Shown here: positions 43,821 through 52,857 of the stretch, piece after piece
Layout: every line of letters starts with the position of its first letter
How positions within the stretch are numbered: the stretch's first letter is position 1
Assembly: GCF_022179805.1 (NCBI RefSeq)
Contig: NZ_BPUO01000008.1
Span: forward strand, 310,001 to 374,000
DNA: 64,000 nt
Reading direction: 5' to 3'
Source of the DNA: Cupriavidus pauculus
GTDB lineage: Bacteria > Pseudomonadota > Gammaproteobacteria > Burkholderiales > Burkholderiaceae
Notes under the pieces: generated by a model
Databases searched by the model: none
The model's input: only the letters and a program-made list of their open reading frames with translations
Told to the model about the DNA's origin: nothing
Made by a program: the position numbers and the translations under genes

Positions 43821-44879
43821 TTGACTGACACCCTTGACCTGTTCGGCGATGCCACGGCATCGCCGGAAACCCCGCCCCGGCCCGCCGCGGCTGGCCATCC
43901 CGAAAAGAAGCAGCCCGTTGGCAAGGTCGTCCAGCCCTGGACGGCAGATGCCACGCTGACGGCGCTTGGGCAAAGCCTGCCGGCGAACCTGTACTTCGGC
44001 ACATCCTCGTGGTCGTATCCGGGCTGGCACGGCCTGGTCTATGACGGCCAGTACACCGAGAGCCTGCTGTCCCGCAAGGGTCTGCGCGCCTGCGCCCGGC
44101 ATCCGCTGCTGCGCGCGGCAGGCATCGACCGGGGCTTCTATGGCCCGATCCCGATTGCCGACTACATGAACTACGCGTCGCAGGTGCCCGAAGGCTTCCG
44201 CTTCCTGGTCAAGGCACCGGCCAGCGTGTGCGATGCATGGCTGCGCGGCCCCGATGGCGCGGGACGCCTGGCCAATGCGGCGTTCCTCGACCCCGAGATC
44301 GCCATCCGCGATTTTGTGGTGCCAGCCACGAGCGGGCTGGGCCAACGCTGCGGCCCGCTGCTGTTCCAGTTGTCGCCGCTGCAAAGCGTGGCCGACGACG
44401 GCCCGTCGTTTTTCGCCCGGCTCGACGCCTTCCTGGCCGCGCTGCCGCCACTGGACCCGGCGTTGACGCCGTACGCCTGCTATGCCGTGGAAATGCGCGA
44501 TTCGGCGCTGCTGACACCGCGCTATATCCGCCTGCTGCGCGAACGCGGCGTGCGCTTCTGCCTGGCCGCGCGCGACCGCCTGCCGCCCGTGCCGCGCCAG
44601 GCGCAGGCCCAGTCATTGATGGACGACGGCGCGCCGGGCCCGCTGGTGCTGCGCTGGATGCTGCGCGAGGGCCGCTCCTATGCGATGGCCGAAAAGGCGT
44701 TCATGCCCTTCGACAAGCTCGCGGACCCCGACGACGAGACGCGTGACGCCATCGCCGACGTGGTGGCCCGCACGCTGCGCACAGGCCAGCCGGCCTACGT
44801 CATCGTCAGCAACAATGCAGAAGGCTGCGCGCCGCTCAGCATCGCGCGGCTGGCCGCAGCCATTGCCGACCGGCTCTAA
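43821..44879 (+). CDS. DUF72 (YecE-like) family protein
   Basis: The 352-aa protein belongs to DUF72, a TIM-barrel-like family of unknown function. Family marks are GTSSWSYPGWHGLVYDG, FRFLVKAPASVCDAWL, GPLLFQLSPL and YAVEMRDSALLTPRYIRLL (segments). It starts at TTG 43821 (LTDTLDLFGD), which keeps the D-L-F-G-D opening seen in relatives; the ribosome site is weak. Likely translated after the Cfa-like gene in the same transcript. Confidence 0.87.
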   Translation: MTDTLDLFGDATASPETPPRPAAAGHPEKKQPVGKVVQPWTADATLTALGQSLPANLYFGTSSWSYPGWHGLVYDGQYTESLLSRKGLRACARHPLLRAAGIDRGFYGPIPIADYMNYASQVPEGFRFLVKAPASVCDAWLRGPDGAGRLANAAFLDPEIAIRDFVVPATSGLGQRCGPLLFQLSPLQSVADDGPSFFARLDAFLAALPPLDPALTPYACYAVEMRDSALLTPRYIRLLRERGVRFCLAARDRLPPVPRQAQAQSLMDDGAPGPLVLRWMLREGRSYAMAEKAFMPFDKLADPDDETRDAIADVVARTLRTGQPAYVIVSNNAEGCAPLSIARLAAAIADRL

Positions 44880-44894
44880 GCCAGCGCGCCCGGC

Positions 44895-45437
44895 CTAGCG
44901 TCGCATGCGGTGCGCGTAATCGCGGCGGAATTTCGCCAGCTTGGGTGTGATCACAAACGCGCAATATTCCTGTGCCGGATGCTCCTGGAAATAGTTTTGA
45001 TGGCTCGCCTCGGCCCGCCAGTACGGCTGCGCGGGCTCCAGCTGCGTGACGATCGGGGCATCGAACACCTTGTTGGCCACCAACTCGCCAATCACGTACT
45101 CGGCCACGGCGCGCTGCGCCTCGGAATGCGTGAAGACGATGGAGCGATACTGGGTGCCCACGTCGTTGCCCTGGCGATTGAGCTGCGTGGGGTCGTGGAT
45201 CGAAAAGAAGATCTCGAGGATCTCGCGGAACGTGATCGTGGCCGGGTCGAACGTCACCCGCACCACTTCGGCGTGTCCCGTGTCTCCTTCGCAAATCTGC
45301 CGATATGTGGGGTGGCTGACATGGCCGCCGGTGTACCCCGACTCCACGGCGCGCACGCCGTCTACCTGCTGGAATACCGCTTCCAGGCACCAGAAGCACC
45401 CGCCGCCAAGCGTGGCGATTTCGAGTTCACGATCCAT
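44895..45437 (-). CDS. msrA: Peptide methionine sulfoxide reductase MsrA
   Basis: The 180-aa protein is MsrA, which reduces methionine-S-sulfoxide in proteins. The catalytic cysteine C14 sits in GGGCFWCLEAVF; ESGYTGGHVSHPTYRQIC, GDTGHAEVVRVTFDP and SIHDPTQLNRQGNDVGTQYRS (segment) are all present. The ATG at 45437 has AAGGAG at the right distance. It converges on the DUF72 gene. Confidence 0.96.
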   Translation of the reverse strand: MDRELEIATLGGGCFWCLEAVFQQVDGVRAVESGYTGGHVSHPTYRQICEGDTGHAEVVRVTFDPATITFREILEIFFSIHDPTQLNRQGNDVGTQYRSIVFTHSEAQRAVAEYVIGELVANKVFDAPIVTQLEPAQPYWRAEASHQNYFQEHPAQEYCAFVITPKLAKFRRDYAHRMRR

Positions 45438-45763
45438 CTGCTCGCTCCTTTTCCCATTCAGGGATGTCCAATGCCGCGCCGGCTCGTGCGGGCATCGAAT
45501 TTCCAGCATAAGCAATGCCCGCGCGTGCTGCCGTCAAAAATGAAACAAGCGCTATCAAGAATCCCTCATGAGAGCCGCATGCGCCACTCAGGGGCGCCAT
45601 GTCATAAGTCCGCTACAATCGCGCAATCAGCGCGTGACCGGCAGCACGCACCGTGTGTGTGCCAAGGCACCGAAATTGCCGCGCCCGTGGCATAGGTTTG
45701 GCCAATTGAATGCGCGCAGGCCATCCCGATATGAAGATCATGGATTTATGTGGAGCCCAAGAC
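45438..45763. other. Intergenic region between msrA and the flavin reductase gene
   Basis: These 326 bases divide two divergent genes. A -10-like TACAAT lies at 45614-45619 on the plus strand without a good -35. Several in-frame ATGs (45710, 45731, 45740) precede the flavin reductase start chosen here; none has a good ribosome site. I see no RNA gene or repeat. Confidence 0.5.
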
Positions 45764-46324
45764 ATGGGCATGCTTGAGGCCAAGGACCTGGCCAAGGCCA
45801 GGCGCAAAGCCGCCGCCCCCGATTTCGACAACGAGCACTTCAGGCGCGCGCTGTCGCAATTCGCCACCGGCGTGACGGTGATCACCACGCGCACGGACGG
45901 GCATCCCAATGCCAACGGCGCTCCGTTCTGCGGCATCACGGCCAGTTCGTTCAATTCGGTATCGCTGGACCCGCCGCTGGTGCTGTGGAGCATGGGCACG
46001 CGCACCAACAGCCTGCCGATGTTCCGCAACGGCTCGCACTACATCATCAACGTGCTGGCGGCGTCGCAGCTCGACCTGTGCAAGCGCTTTGCCACGCTCA
46101 AGGGCGACCGCTTCGCGGGGGTCGACTACCGGCTGTCCGAGACCGGCCTGCCCATCCTGGCCAACGCGCTGGCCTGGTTCGAATGCCACAACCGCAGCCG
46201 CTACGACGAAGGCGACCACGTGATCTTCGTCGGCGAAGTGGAGCGCTGCGGCATCCTCGACGCTGGGGGCCAGCCACTGGTCTTCCACGGCGCCGCGTTC
46301 TCGACGCTCCAGCCCCTCGACTAA
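45764..46324 (+). CDS. Flavin reductase family protein
   Basis: The 186-aa protein has the flavin reductase-like split barrel: FRRALSQFATGVTVITTRTD, GITASSFNSVSLDPPLVLWSM (in part) and HYIINVLAASQLDLCKRFA, ending in DHVIFVGEVERC. These enzymes reduce FMN or FAD with NAD(P)H, often for a partner monooxygenase, which is not seen beside it. I pick ATG 45764 because GGAG lies 8 bases upstream. Its stop overlaps the stop of the converging kynR gene by 4 bp. Confidence 0.88.
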   Translation: MGMLEAKDLAKARRKAAAPDFDNEHFRRALSQFATGVTVITTRTDGHPNANGAPFCGITASSFNSVSLDPPLVLWSMGTRTNSLPMFRNGSHYIINVLAASQLDLCKRFATLKGDRFAGVDYRLSETGLPILANALAWFECHNRSRYDEGDHVIFVGEVERCGILDAGGQPLVFHGAAFSTLQPLD

Positions 46325-46809
46325 GCGGCCGGCGTCCCTGCCTCTTTCAGGATCGCCAGCGGCGATCCGTCCGTCTTGATCCGCTGCAGCACGATGTTGG
46401 AGCGGATATCCATCACACCGGGCGTGCGATACAGCCGGTTCACGATGAAATCGGAGTAGTGCTTCAGGTTGCGCGCCTGCACCCGCAGGATGTAGTTGCT
46501 GTCGCCCGTGATCACATAGGCCGTCAGCACTTCGGGCCAGGTCTGCACGACCGCGTTGAACGTGTCATGCCAGCCCTCCACGTCGTGCCGCATCGACACC
46601 TGCACGATCGCCTCGATCTCCAGCCCTAGCTGCTCGGCATCGAACCACGCCTTGTAGCCGCCAATCACCCCGTTTTCCTCCAGCAAGCGTACCCGTCGCA
46701 GACACGCGGATGGCGATAACGCCACACGATCGGCCAGGTCCTGGTTACTGATGCGGCCGTTCTCCTGAAGGGCGGTCAGGATGCGCAAATCAATCGGATC
46801 GAGGGTCAT
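46321..46809 (-). CDS. kynR: AsnC/Lrp-family regulator, probable KynR
   Basis: The 162-aa protein has an Lrp/AsnC helix-turn-helix (about 3-62; LDPIDLRILTALQENGRISN in part, then ALSPSACLRRVRLLEENG) and a C-terminal RAM effector domain (about 70-150). It is divergent from kynBUA, as are KynR proteins that activate the pathway in response to kynurenine in other Proteobacteria. I use the ATG at 46809; a GTG at 46842 is in frame. The repeated motif GGTCATTTCGCA overlaps this start codon, which suggests autorepression. Confidence 0.88.
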   Translation of the reverse strand: MTLDPIDLRILTALQENGRISNQDLADRVALSPSACLRRVRLLEENGVIGGYKAWFDAEQLGLEIEAIVQVSMRHDVEGWHDTFNAVVQTWPEVLTAYVITGDSNYILRVQARNLKHYSDFIVNRLYRTPGVMDIRSNIVLQRIKTDGSPLAILKEAGTPAA

Positions 46810-46886
46810 TTCGCAGAATCCACGGTTTTTTGTCTTGCCCACACAATTTTATGCGAAAGATGCCGCCATCCACAGGTCATTTCGCA
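46804..46886. promoter_or_regulatory. Candidate KynR operator: three TTTCGCA elements
   Basis: GGTCATTTCGCA occurs at 46804-46815 and again, perfectly, at 46875-46886. An inverted TGCGAAA copy lies between at 46852-46858. The first covers the kynR start codon; the last lies just upstream of the kynB promoter -35 position. Confidence 0.6.
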
Positions 46887-46909
46887 AGCCTCTTTTTTGA
46901 GGTTTTGAC

Positions 46910-46915
46910 TATGAT
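46910..46915 (+). promoter_or_regulatory. Likely -10 element of the kynBUA promoter
   Basis: TATGAT lies 52 bp before the kynB ATG. The -35 position at 17-bp spacing (46887-46892, AGCCTC) is poor, which fits dependence on an activator bound at 46875-46886. Confidence 0.5.
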
Positions 46916-46966
46916 CCCCACACGCACCGCGTCTTCAGAAACGCGCCCCGGAGATCGAAAGTCACC

Positions 46967-47620
46967 ATGCAGAACGCCCCCGTTTCCACCCCTTCGCGCC
47001 GCATCTGGGATATCACCCCGCCGGTGTCGAATGCCACGCCCGTATGGCCTGGCGACACGCCCTTCCGGCACGAGCCCGCCTGGCAGCTGGACGAACACTG
47101 TCCGGTCAACGTCGGCCGTATCACAATGTCCCCGCATACGGGCGCTCATGCCGATGCCCCGTTGCACTACGCGGCCGATGGCGCGCCGATTGGCGACGTG
47201 CCGCTGGACGCCTATCTGGGCCCCTGCCGCGTCATTCACTGCATCGGCGCCGCGCCGCGCGTGGAGCCGCACCACATCGAACCGGCGCTGGCCGACGTGC
47301 CGCCGCGCGTGCTGCTGCGTACCTACCAGCGCGTGCCGCTGGCGAACTGGGATTCGTCGTTCTGCGCCGTGGCGCCCGAGACCATCGCGCTGCTGGCGCG
47401 CCTGGGCGTGAAGCTGATCGGCATCGACACGCCGTCGCTCGACCCCGAAACCTCCAAGACGATGGATGCCCACCACGCGGTGCGCGACCACCGGCTGGCC
47501 ATTCTCGAAGGCATCGTGCTGGACGACGTGCCGGCCGGCGACTACGAACTGATTGCGCTGCCGCTGCGACTGGCCACGCTGGACGCCAGCCCGGTGCGCG
47601 CGGTGCTGCGCGAACTCTGA
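46967..47620 (+). CDS. kynB: Kynurenine formamidase KynB
   Basis: The 217-aa protein is the bacterial cyclase-like formamidase that hydrolyses N-formylkynurenine to kynurenine and formate. The metal-binding signature is [11 protein letters not shown] with H57, H61, D63 and H67; [19 protein letters not shown] lies further on and is typical of KynB. It is the first gene of kynB-kynU-kynA, the order known from Cupriavidus/Ralstonia. kynU follows after 32 bp. Confidence 0.96.
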   Translation: MQNAPVSTPSRRIWDITPPVSNATPVWPGDTPFRHEPAWQLDEHCPVNVGRITMSPHTGAHADAPLHYAADGAPIGDVPLDAYLGPCRVIHCIGAAPRVEPHHIEPALADVPPRVLLRTYQRVPLANWDSSFCAVAPETIALLARLGVKLIGIDTPSLDPETSKTMDAHHAVRDHRLAILEGIVLDDVPAGDYELIALPLRLATLDASPVRAVLREL

Positions 47621-47652
47621 TTTCTTCCGAACACCTGACAAGACGACAAAGC

Positions 47653-48909
47653 ATGACCAACCTGACACGCGAACGGTGCCAGGCGCTGGACCGGGACGAC
47701 CCGCTCCGCGCGCTGCGCGAACAATTTGCCCTGCCCCAGGGCGTGATCTACCTCGACGGCAATTCGCTGGGCGCCCGCCCGCGTGCCGCCGCCGCGCGTG
47801 CCGCCGAGGTGGTCAGCAGCGAATGGGGCGATGGCCTGATCCGTAGCTGGAATACCGCAGGCTGGTTCGACATGCCCGGCCGGCTGGGCAATCTGCTGGC
47901 GCCGCTGATCGGTGCCGGGCACGATGAAGTGGTGGTCACCGATACCACGTCGATCAACCTGTTCAAGGTGCTGGCCGCCGCGCTGCGCGTGCAGCAGCAA
48001 CGTGATCCGGCGCGCCGCGTGATCGTGTCCGAGGCCAGCAACTTCCCGACCGATCTCTACATCGCCCAAGGCCTGGCCGACCTGCTGCAGCAAGGCTACG
48101 AAGTGCGCCTGGTGAACAGCCCCGACGAGATCGACACCGCCGTCGGCGCCGATACCGCCGTGCTGATGCTGACCCACGTCAACTACAAGACCGGCGAGAT
48201 GCTCGACATGGCCAGCCTGACCGAGCTGGCCCACGCCCGTGGCGTGCTGACCGTCTGGGACCTGGCCCACTCGGCTGGTGCCGTGCCCGTGGACCTGACC
48301 GCCGCCAAGGCCGACTACGCCATTGGCTGCACGTACAAGTACCTGAACGGCGGCCCGGGATCGCCGGCCTTTGTCTGGGCCGCGCCCGCGTTGCGCGACC
48401 AGTTCTGGCAGCCGCTGTCGGGCTGGTGGGGCCATGGCGCGCCGTTCGCGATGTCGTCGCAATACGCCCCGGCCAAAGGTATCGGCCGCTTCCTGTGCGG
48501 CACGCAACCGGTGACGTCGCTGGCGATGGTGGAATGCGGCCTCGACATCTTCGCGCAGACCAGCATGACCGCGCTGCGCGCGAAGTCGCTGAAGCTCACC
48601 GACCTGTTCATCGAACTGGTGGAAGCACGCTGCGACAAGCACCCGCTGACGCTGGTCACGCCGCGCGCGCATGCCAAGCGCGGCAGCCAGGTCAGCTTCG
48701 CCCATCCCAATGGCTACGGCCTGGTGGCCGCATTGATCGAGCGCGGCGTGATCGGCGACTATCGCGAGCCCGGCATCGCCCGTTTCGGTTTCACGCCGCT
48801 CTACACGAGCTTCACCGAGGTCTGGGACGCCGTGGAAATCATGCGCGACGTGCTGGACAGCGGCGCCTACCGGGACGCGCGCTTTGCCGTGCGGACCGCG
48901 GTGACCTGA
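47653..48909 (+). CDS. kynU: Kynureninase
   Basis: The 418-aa PLP enzyme cleaves kynurenine to anthranilate and alanine. The PLP lysine is K229 in [20 protein letters not shown] at the N-terminus, [12 protein letters not shown] and [15 protein letters not shown] line the active site. Length equals the family's. It lies between kynB and kynA in one operon; kynA begins 12 bp after it stops. Confidence 0.97.
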   Translation: MTNLTRERCQALDRDDPLRALREQFALPQGVIYLDGNSLGARPRAAAARAAEVVSSEWGDGLIRSWNTAGWFDMPGRLGNLLAPLIGAGHDEVVVTDTTSINLFKVLAAALRVQQQRDPARRVIVSEASNFPTDLYIAQGLADLLQQGYEVRLVNSPDEIDTAVGADTAVLMLTHVNYKTGEMLDMASLTELAHARGVLTVWDLAHSAGAVPVDLTAAKADYAIGCTYKYLNGGPGSPAFVWAAPALRDQFWQPLSGWWGHGAPFAMSSQYAPAKGIGRFLCGTQPVTSLAMVECGLDIFAQTSMTALRAKSLKLTDLFIELVEARCDKHPLTLVTPRAHAKRGSQVSFAHPNGYGLVAALIERGVIGDYREPGIARFGFTPLYTSFTEVWDAVEIMRDVLDSGAYRDARFAVRTAVT

Positions 48910-48921
48910 GCGGAGGGCATC

Positions 48922-49788
48922 ATGAGCGAATCGAAGGGATGCCCGATGGGGCACGGCGCCGGCGACGACGCGCGATGGCATGGCGCACAGATGGATTTCT
49001 CGGGCGACATGAGCTACGGCGACTACCTGGGCCTGGACCAGATCCTGAACGCCCAGCACCCGCTGTCGCCAGACCACAACGAGATGCTGTTCATCGTCCA
49101 GCACCAGACCACCGAACTGTGGATGAAGCTGATGCTGCACGAACTGCGCGCCGCCCGCGACGGCGTGAAGAACGATCAGCTACGCCCCGCATTCAAGATG
49201 CTGGCGCGCGTGTCGCGCATCATGGACCAGCTGGTGCAGGCGTGGAACGTGCTGGCCACGATGACGCCGCCGGAGTATTCGGCAATGCGCCCCTACCTGG
49301 GCGCGTCGTCCGGCTTCCAGTCATACCAGTACCGCGAGATCGAATTCATCCTCGGCAACAAGAATGCCGCCATGCTGCGGCCGCACTCGCACCGCACCGA
49401 GCACCTGGAACTGGTGGAAAACGCGCTGCGCACGCCGTCGATGTATGACGAGGCCATCCGGCTGATGGCCCGCCGTGGCTTCAGCATCGACGCCGACGTG
49501 GTGGAACGCGACTGGACCCAGCCCACGCAGTACAACGCGTCAGTGGAGGCCGCCTGGCTGGAGGTCTATCGCAATCCGTCGGCGCATTGGGAACTGTACG
49601 AACTGGGCGAGAAGTTCGTCGACCTGGAAGACGCGTTCCGGCAATGGCGCTTCCGCCATGTCACGACGGTGGAACGCGTGATCGGCTTCAAGCGGGGGAC
49701 CGGCGGGACCGAAGGCGTCAGCTATTTGCGCAGGATGCTGGATGTGGTGCTGTTTCCGGAGTTGTGGAAGCTGCGGACGGATCTTTGA
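48922..49788 (+). CDS. kynA: Tryptophan 2,3-dioxygenase
   Basis: The 288-aa haem protein opens the indole ring of L-tryptophan to N-formylkynurenine with O2. The proximal haem histidine is H246 in [58 protein letters not shown] and [11 protein letters not shown] are conserved substrate/haem-pocket parts. GAGGG precedes the ATG. It is the last gene of kynBUA; a REP-like palindrome follows after 21 bp and could act as 3' end structure. Confidence 0.97.
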   Translation: MSESKGCPMGHGAGDDARWHGAQMDFSGDMSYGDYLGLDQILNAQHPLSPDHNEMLFIVQHQTTELWMKLMLHELRAARDGVKNDQLRPAFKMLARVSRIMDQLVQAWNVLATMTPPEYSAMRPYLGASSGFQSYQYREIEFILGNKNAAMLRPHSHRTEHLELVENALRTPSMYDEAIRLMARRGFSIDADVVERDWTQPTQYNASVEAAWLEVYRNPSAHWELYELGEKFVDLEDAFRQWRFRHVTTVERVIGFKRGTGGTEGVSYLRRMLDVVLFPELWKLRTDL

Positions 49789-49809
49789 ACGCAATGACTC
49801 GCCCCCTTG

Positions 49810-49850
49810 GTTTTCTCCCCTCTCCCGCGTTGCGGGAGAGGGGAGAAAAC
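49810..49850. repeat. REP-like palindrome, copy 2, between kynA and the IclR gene
   Basis: GTTTTCTCCCCTCTCCCGC (49810-49828) and its exact complement (49832-49850) form a 19-bp perfect stem with loop GTT. It has the same core as copies 1 and 3. With GTTTTC/GAAAAC ends it may also serve as a transcription terminator between converging genes. Confidence 0.85.
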
Positions 49851-49870
49851 AATTGGGATAGGAAAGACGG

Positions 49871-50680
49871 CTAGCGCCCCACCGGATCCGACAACCTCGC
49901 CCCCAGCGCCTGCAACGCCGGCGCCAGCTTTTCCCGGAACGTCTCCTCGCTGACCGCCCCATACGAAGCACTGCAGCTAAGCAAATGCAGATCCTTCTCC
50001 CCGACCGGCCGGAACGCCACCGCACAAGCATGGATGGCCGGATGCCAGTCGCGGAACGAGGCGGCATAGCCGTCGCGCTCGGCCTGGGCCAGCGCGGCGC
50101 GCGTGGGGGCCTCCTGCTGCTTCCATTGTTCAGGGTACGCCTGCGCGAACTCGGCCAGCACGCGGTCGCGCTTGGCTGACGGCAAGGCGGCAAGGTAGGC
50201 GCGCCCCATCGAACTGGACACCAGCGACAGGCGCGACCCGACGCCCAGCCCCAGCATCACGCCGGCATCGTTCCGGATCGATTCCATATAGATGACTTCC
50301 AGCCGCTCGCGCTTGCCCAGCGACACCGACACCCCGTAGGACTGCGCGAACGCCAGCATGTGCGGACGCGCCAGCGCCACCACATCGGACGCGGCCAGGT
50401 ACGAGAACCCAAGCGCCAGCACCCCGGCGTCGAGCGCGTACTTGCCCAGGCTGTCGTCATAGCGCAGGTAGCCAAGCTGCACCAGCGTGCCGGCCAGCCG
50501 GCTGACGGTGGCTTTCGGGAAACCGGTGCGGCGCACGAAATCCTGGTTGCCGAGCATGGCCTCGCCCGTACGAAAGCAGCGCAGCAGTTCCAGCCCGCGC
50601 GCCAGGGCGGTGACGAAATTCGGATCGCTTTCGCGCTCTTTCTGCACCGGTTCAGCGGCAGCGGCGGTGGATGTGGCCAA
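49871..50680 (-). CDS. IclR-family transcriptional regulator
   Basis: The 269-aa protein has the IclR winged helix (about 18-80, GLELLRCFRTGEAMLGNQDF and TGFPKATVSRLAGTLVQLGY) and an effector domain (about 95-265). The start is TTG, supported by AGGAG 7-8 bases upstream. It diverges from gcdH, whose promoter carries a 17-bp palindrome suited to an IclR dimer. It is the likely regulator of glutaryl-CoA breakdown here; in Pseudomonas a LysR protein (GcdR) has that job. Confidence 0.9.
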   Translation of the reverse strand: MATSTAAAAEPVQKERESDPNFVTALARGLELLRCFRTGEAMLGNQDFVRRTGFPKATVSRLAGTLVQLGYLRYDDSLGKYALDAGVLALGFSYLAASDVVALARPHMLAFAQSYGVSVSLGKRERLEVIYMESIRNDAGVMLGLGVGSRLSLVSSSMGRAYLAALPSAKRDRVLAEFAQAYPEQWKQQEAPTRAALAQAERDGYAASFRDWHPAIHACAVAFRPVGEKDLHLLSCSASYGAVSEETFREKLAPALQALGARLSDPVGR

Positions 50681-50743
50681 GAGGAAACTCCTGATAGTTG
50701 GTCGATTGCCGAACGCAAAACGTGGGGGCGCGGATTTCCCCTG

Positions 50744-50804
50744 TTGCAGCGCGAACCGGTTCAGCTATACTAGCTCATCGGAACAAAGTTCCGCAATGCG
50801 GAAC
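50744..50804 (+). promoter_or_regulatory. gcdH promoter and palindromic operator
   Basis: TTGCAG (50744-50749), 16-bp spacer and TATACT (50766-50771) form a good promoter. GAACCGGTTC (50752-50761) lies in the spacer. Downstream GTTCCGCA-A-TGCGGAAC (50788-50804) is a perfect 8-1-8 palindrome overlapping a second one (GGAACAAAGTTCC, 50780-50792). Position at about +10 to +26 fits repression by the divergent IclR protein. Confidence 0.65.
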
Positions 50805-50877
50805 CAAGATTTTTTGATCGACCGTATCCACGAAGGCACGAGACGCCTTCGCCGCGCCACCAAAGAAGGAGACCTCC

Positions 50878-52071
50878 ATGGCTGCCAATGCCGAATTCCA
50901 CTGGGCCGACCCCCTGCTGCTGGACCAGCAACTGACCGATGACGAGCGCATGATCCGTGACGCCGCCGCGGCCTATTGCCAGGACAAGCTCATGCCGCGC
51001 GTGCTGCAGTCGTTCCGGAACGAGAAGACCGACGTGGAGATCTTCCGCGAGATGGGCGAACTGGGCCTGCTGGGCCCGACCATCCCCGAACAGTACGGCG
51101 GCCCGGGCCTGAACTACGTCAGCTACGGCCTGATCGCCCGCGAGGTGGAACGTGTGGATTCCGGCTACCGCTCGATGATGAGCGTGCAGTCGTCGCTGGT
51201 GATGGTGCCGATCAACGAATTCGGCAGCGAAGCCCAGAAGCAGAAGTACCTGCCCAAGCTGGCCACCGGCGAATGGATCGGCTGCTTTGGCCTGACCGAG
51301 CCGAACCATGGCTCCGATCCAGGCTCGATGATCACCCGCGCCAAGAAGGTGGACGGCGGCTACGAGCTGAGCGGCGCCAAGATGTGGATCACCAACTCAC
51401 CGATCGCCGACGTGTTCGTGGTCTGGGCTAAGCTCATGGGCGAAGATGGCAAGGACGCCATCCGCGGCTTCATCCTGGAAAAGGGCTGGAAGGGCCTGAC
51501 CGCGCCGGCCATCCACGGCAAGGTGGGTCTGCGTACGTCGATCACCGGCGAAATCGTGCTGGACCAGGTCTTCGTGCCGGAAGAAAACCTGATGCCGGGC
51601 GTGAGCGGCCTGAAGGGTCCGTTCACCTGCCTGAATTCGGCCCGCTACGGCATCGCCTGGGGCGCGCTGGGTGCGGCGGAATTCTGCTGGCACACCGCCC
51701 GCCAGTACACGCTGGACCGCAAGCAGTTTGGCCGCCCGCTGGCCGCCACGCAGCTGGTGCAGAAGAAGCTGGCCGACATGCAGACCGAGATCGTGCTGGG
51801 CCTGCAAGGCTGCCTGCGCCTGGGCCGCATGAAGGACGAAGGTACCGCCGCGGTGGAAATTACCTCGATCATGAAGCGCAATTCGTGCGGCAAGTCGCTG
51901 GACATCGCCCGTGTTGCACGCGACATGCTGGGCGGCAACGGTATTTCGGATGAATTCGGCGTGATTCGCCACGTGGTGAACCTGGAAGTGGTCAACACCT
52001 ACGAAGGCACGCACGACATCCACGCGCTGATCCTGGGCCGCGCCCAGACTGGCCTGCAAGCCTTCTTCTGA
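50878..52071 (+). CDS. gcdH: Glutaryl-CoA dehydrogenase
   Basis: The 397-aa acyl-CoA dehydrogenase oxidises and decarboxylates glutaryl-CoA to crotonyl-CoA with FAD. The catalytic base is E376 in [27 protein letters not shown] (R98) is the glutaryl-CoA dehydrogenase signature in which the arginine holds the distal carboxylate. [16 protein letters not shown] and [15 protein letters not shown] bind FAD and substrate. AAGGAG precedes the ATG. The neighbourhood with kynBUA suggests a region for tryptophan/lysine-type catabolism. Confidence 0.95.
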   Translation: MAANAEFHWADPLLLDQQLTDDERMIRDAAAAYCQDKLMPRVLQSFRNEKTDVEIFREMGELGLLGPTIPEQYGGPGLNYVSYGLIAREVERVDSGYRSMMSVQSSLVMVPINEFGSEAQKQKYLPKLATGEWIGCFGLTEPNHGSDPGSMITRAKKVDGGYELSGAKMWITNSPIADVFVVWAKLMGEDGKDAIRGFILEKGWKGLTAPAIHGKVGLRTSITGEIVLDQVFVPEENLMPGVSGLKGPFTCLNSARYGIAWGALGAAEFCWHTARQYTLDRKQFGRPLAATQLVQKKLADMQTEIVLGLQGCLRLGRMKDEGTAAVEITSIMKRNSCGKSLDIARVARDMLGGNGISDEFGVIRHVVNLEVVNTYEGTHDIHALILGRAQTGLQAFF

Positions 52072-52090
52072 GCGGACGCGCAAAGAAAAA

Positions 52091-52112
52091 CGCCCGGCTG
52101 GAAAGCCGGGCG
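52091..52112 (-). terminator. Terminator for leftward transcripts after the peroxiredoxin gene
   Basis: CGCCCGGCT (52091-52099) and AGCCGGGCG (52104-52112) form a 9-bp perfect stem with loop GGAA. On the minus strand it is followed by TTTTTCTTT. Confidence 0.7.
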
Positions 52113-52179
52113 GAAGCACACTACCAAGGAGACGACGGGCACGACCCCGCCGTTTTACGACAACGGTAAAGCAGTACTG

Positions 52180-52220
52180 AGCCGGGCCGGGGCCCCAAGC
52201 CCCGCGCCCGGCTTTTCTTT
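52180..52220 (+). terminator. Terminator for gcdH transcripts
   Basis: AGCCGGGC (52180-52187) and GCCCGGCT (52206-52213) enclose a second stem (GGGGC/GCCCC), followed by TTTTCTTT. It lies between converging gcdH and the peroxiredoxin gene. Confidence 0.8.
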
Positions 52221-52857
52221 ACTTGTTCGGCTGCGGCGTCAGGCGCAGGTACGGACGCACCGCCTTGTAGCCCTTCGGGAATTTCTGGCGGATCACCTCT
52301 TCGTCCTTCAGCGACGGCACGATGACCACGTCATCGCCATCCTGCCAGTTGCCCGGCGTGGCCACGCTGTGATTGTCGGTCAGCTGCAGCGAATCGATAA
52401 CGCGCAAGATTTCATTGAAATTTCTACCGGTACTTGCAGGATAGGTAATGATCAGCCGCACCTTCTTCTTCGGATCGATCACGAACAGCGAGCGCACGGT
52501 CAGCGTCTCATTCGCGTTCGGATGAATCATGTCGTAAAGCTCGGACACCTTGCGGTCGCTGTCGGCCAGGATCGGGAAATTCACCGACGTGGACTGCGTC
52601 TCGTTGATATCGCTGATCCAGCCTTTATGCGACTCCACGCTGTCCACCGACAGGGCGATGGCCTTCACGTTGCGCTTGCCGAATTCTTCCTTGAGCTTGG
52701 CGGTCAGGCCCAGTTCGGTGGTGCAGACCGGCGTGTAGTCGGCCGGGTGCGAGAACAGGACGCCCCAGCTGTCGCCGAGCCAGGCGTGGAAGCCGATGCG
52801 GCCCTCGCTCGATTCTTGCTCGAAGTCCGGTGCGATATCGCCAAGACGCAGTGCCAT
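52219..52857 (-). CDS. 1-Cys peroxiredoxin (Prx6 type)
   Basis: The 212-aa protein reduces peroxides through a single peroxidatic cysteine, C45 in HPADYTPVCTTELG. IALSVDSVESHKGWISDI and NFPILADSDRKVSELYDMIH follow, and the long C-terminal arm (about 165-212, GDDVVIVPSLKDEEVIRQKF) marks the Prx6 class. Cytoplasmic, antioxidant. A candidate promoter (TTCGAG, 17 bp, TATATT at 52951-52946 on the minus strand) lies upstream. Confidence 0.94.
   Translation of the reverse strand: MALRLGDIAPDFEQESSEGRIGFHAWLGDSWGVLFSHPADYTPVCTTELGLTAKLKEEFGKRNVKAIALSVDSVESHKGWISDINETQSTSVNFPILADSDRKVSELYDMIHPNANETLTVRSLFVIDPKKKVRLIITYPASTGRNFNEILRVIDSLQLTDNHSVATPGNWQDGDDVVIVPSLKDEEVIRQKFPKGYKAVRPYLRLTPQPNK

Noticed and set aside
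43821-43830. Possible frameshift or missing start in the DUF72 gene because it lacks a nearby ATG
   Set aside because: A TTG start gives the expected D-L-F-G-D opening and the reading frame is intact to the family's normal end.
45568-45777. Short plus-strand frame between msrA and the flavin reductase gene
   Set aside because: It overlaps the flavin reductase start out of frame, is Arg/His-rich and has no supporting ribosome site.
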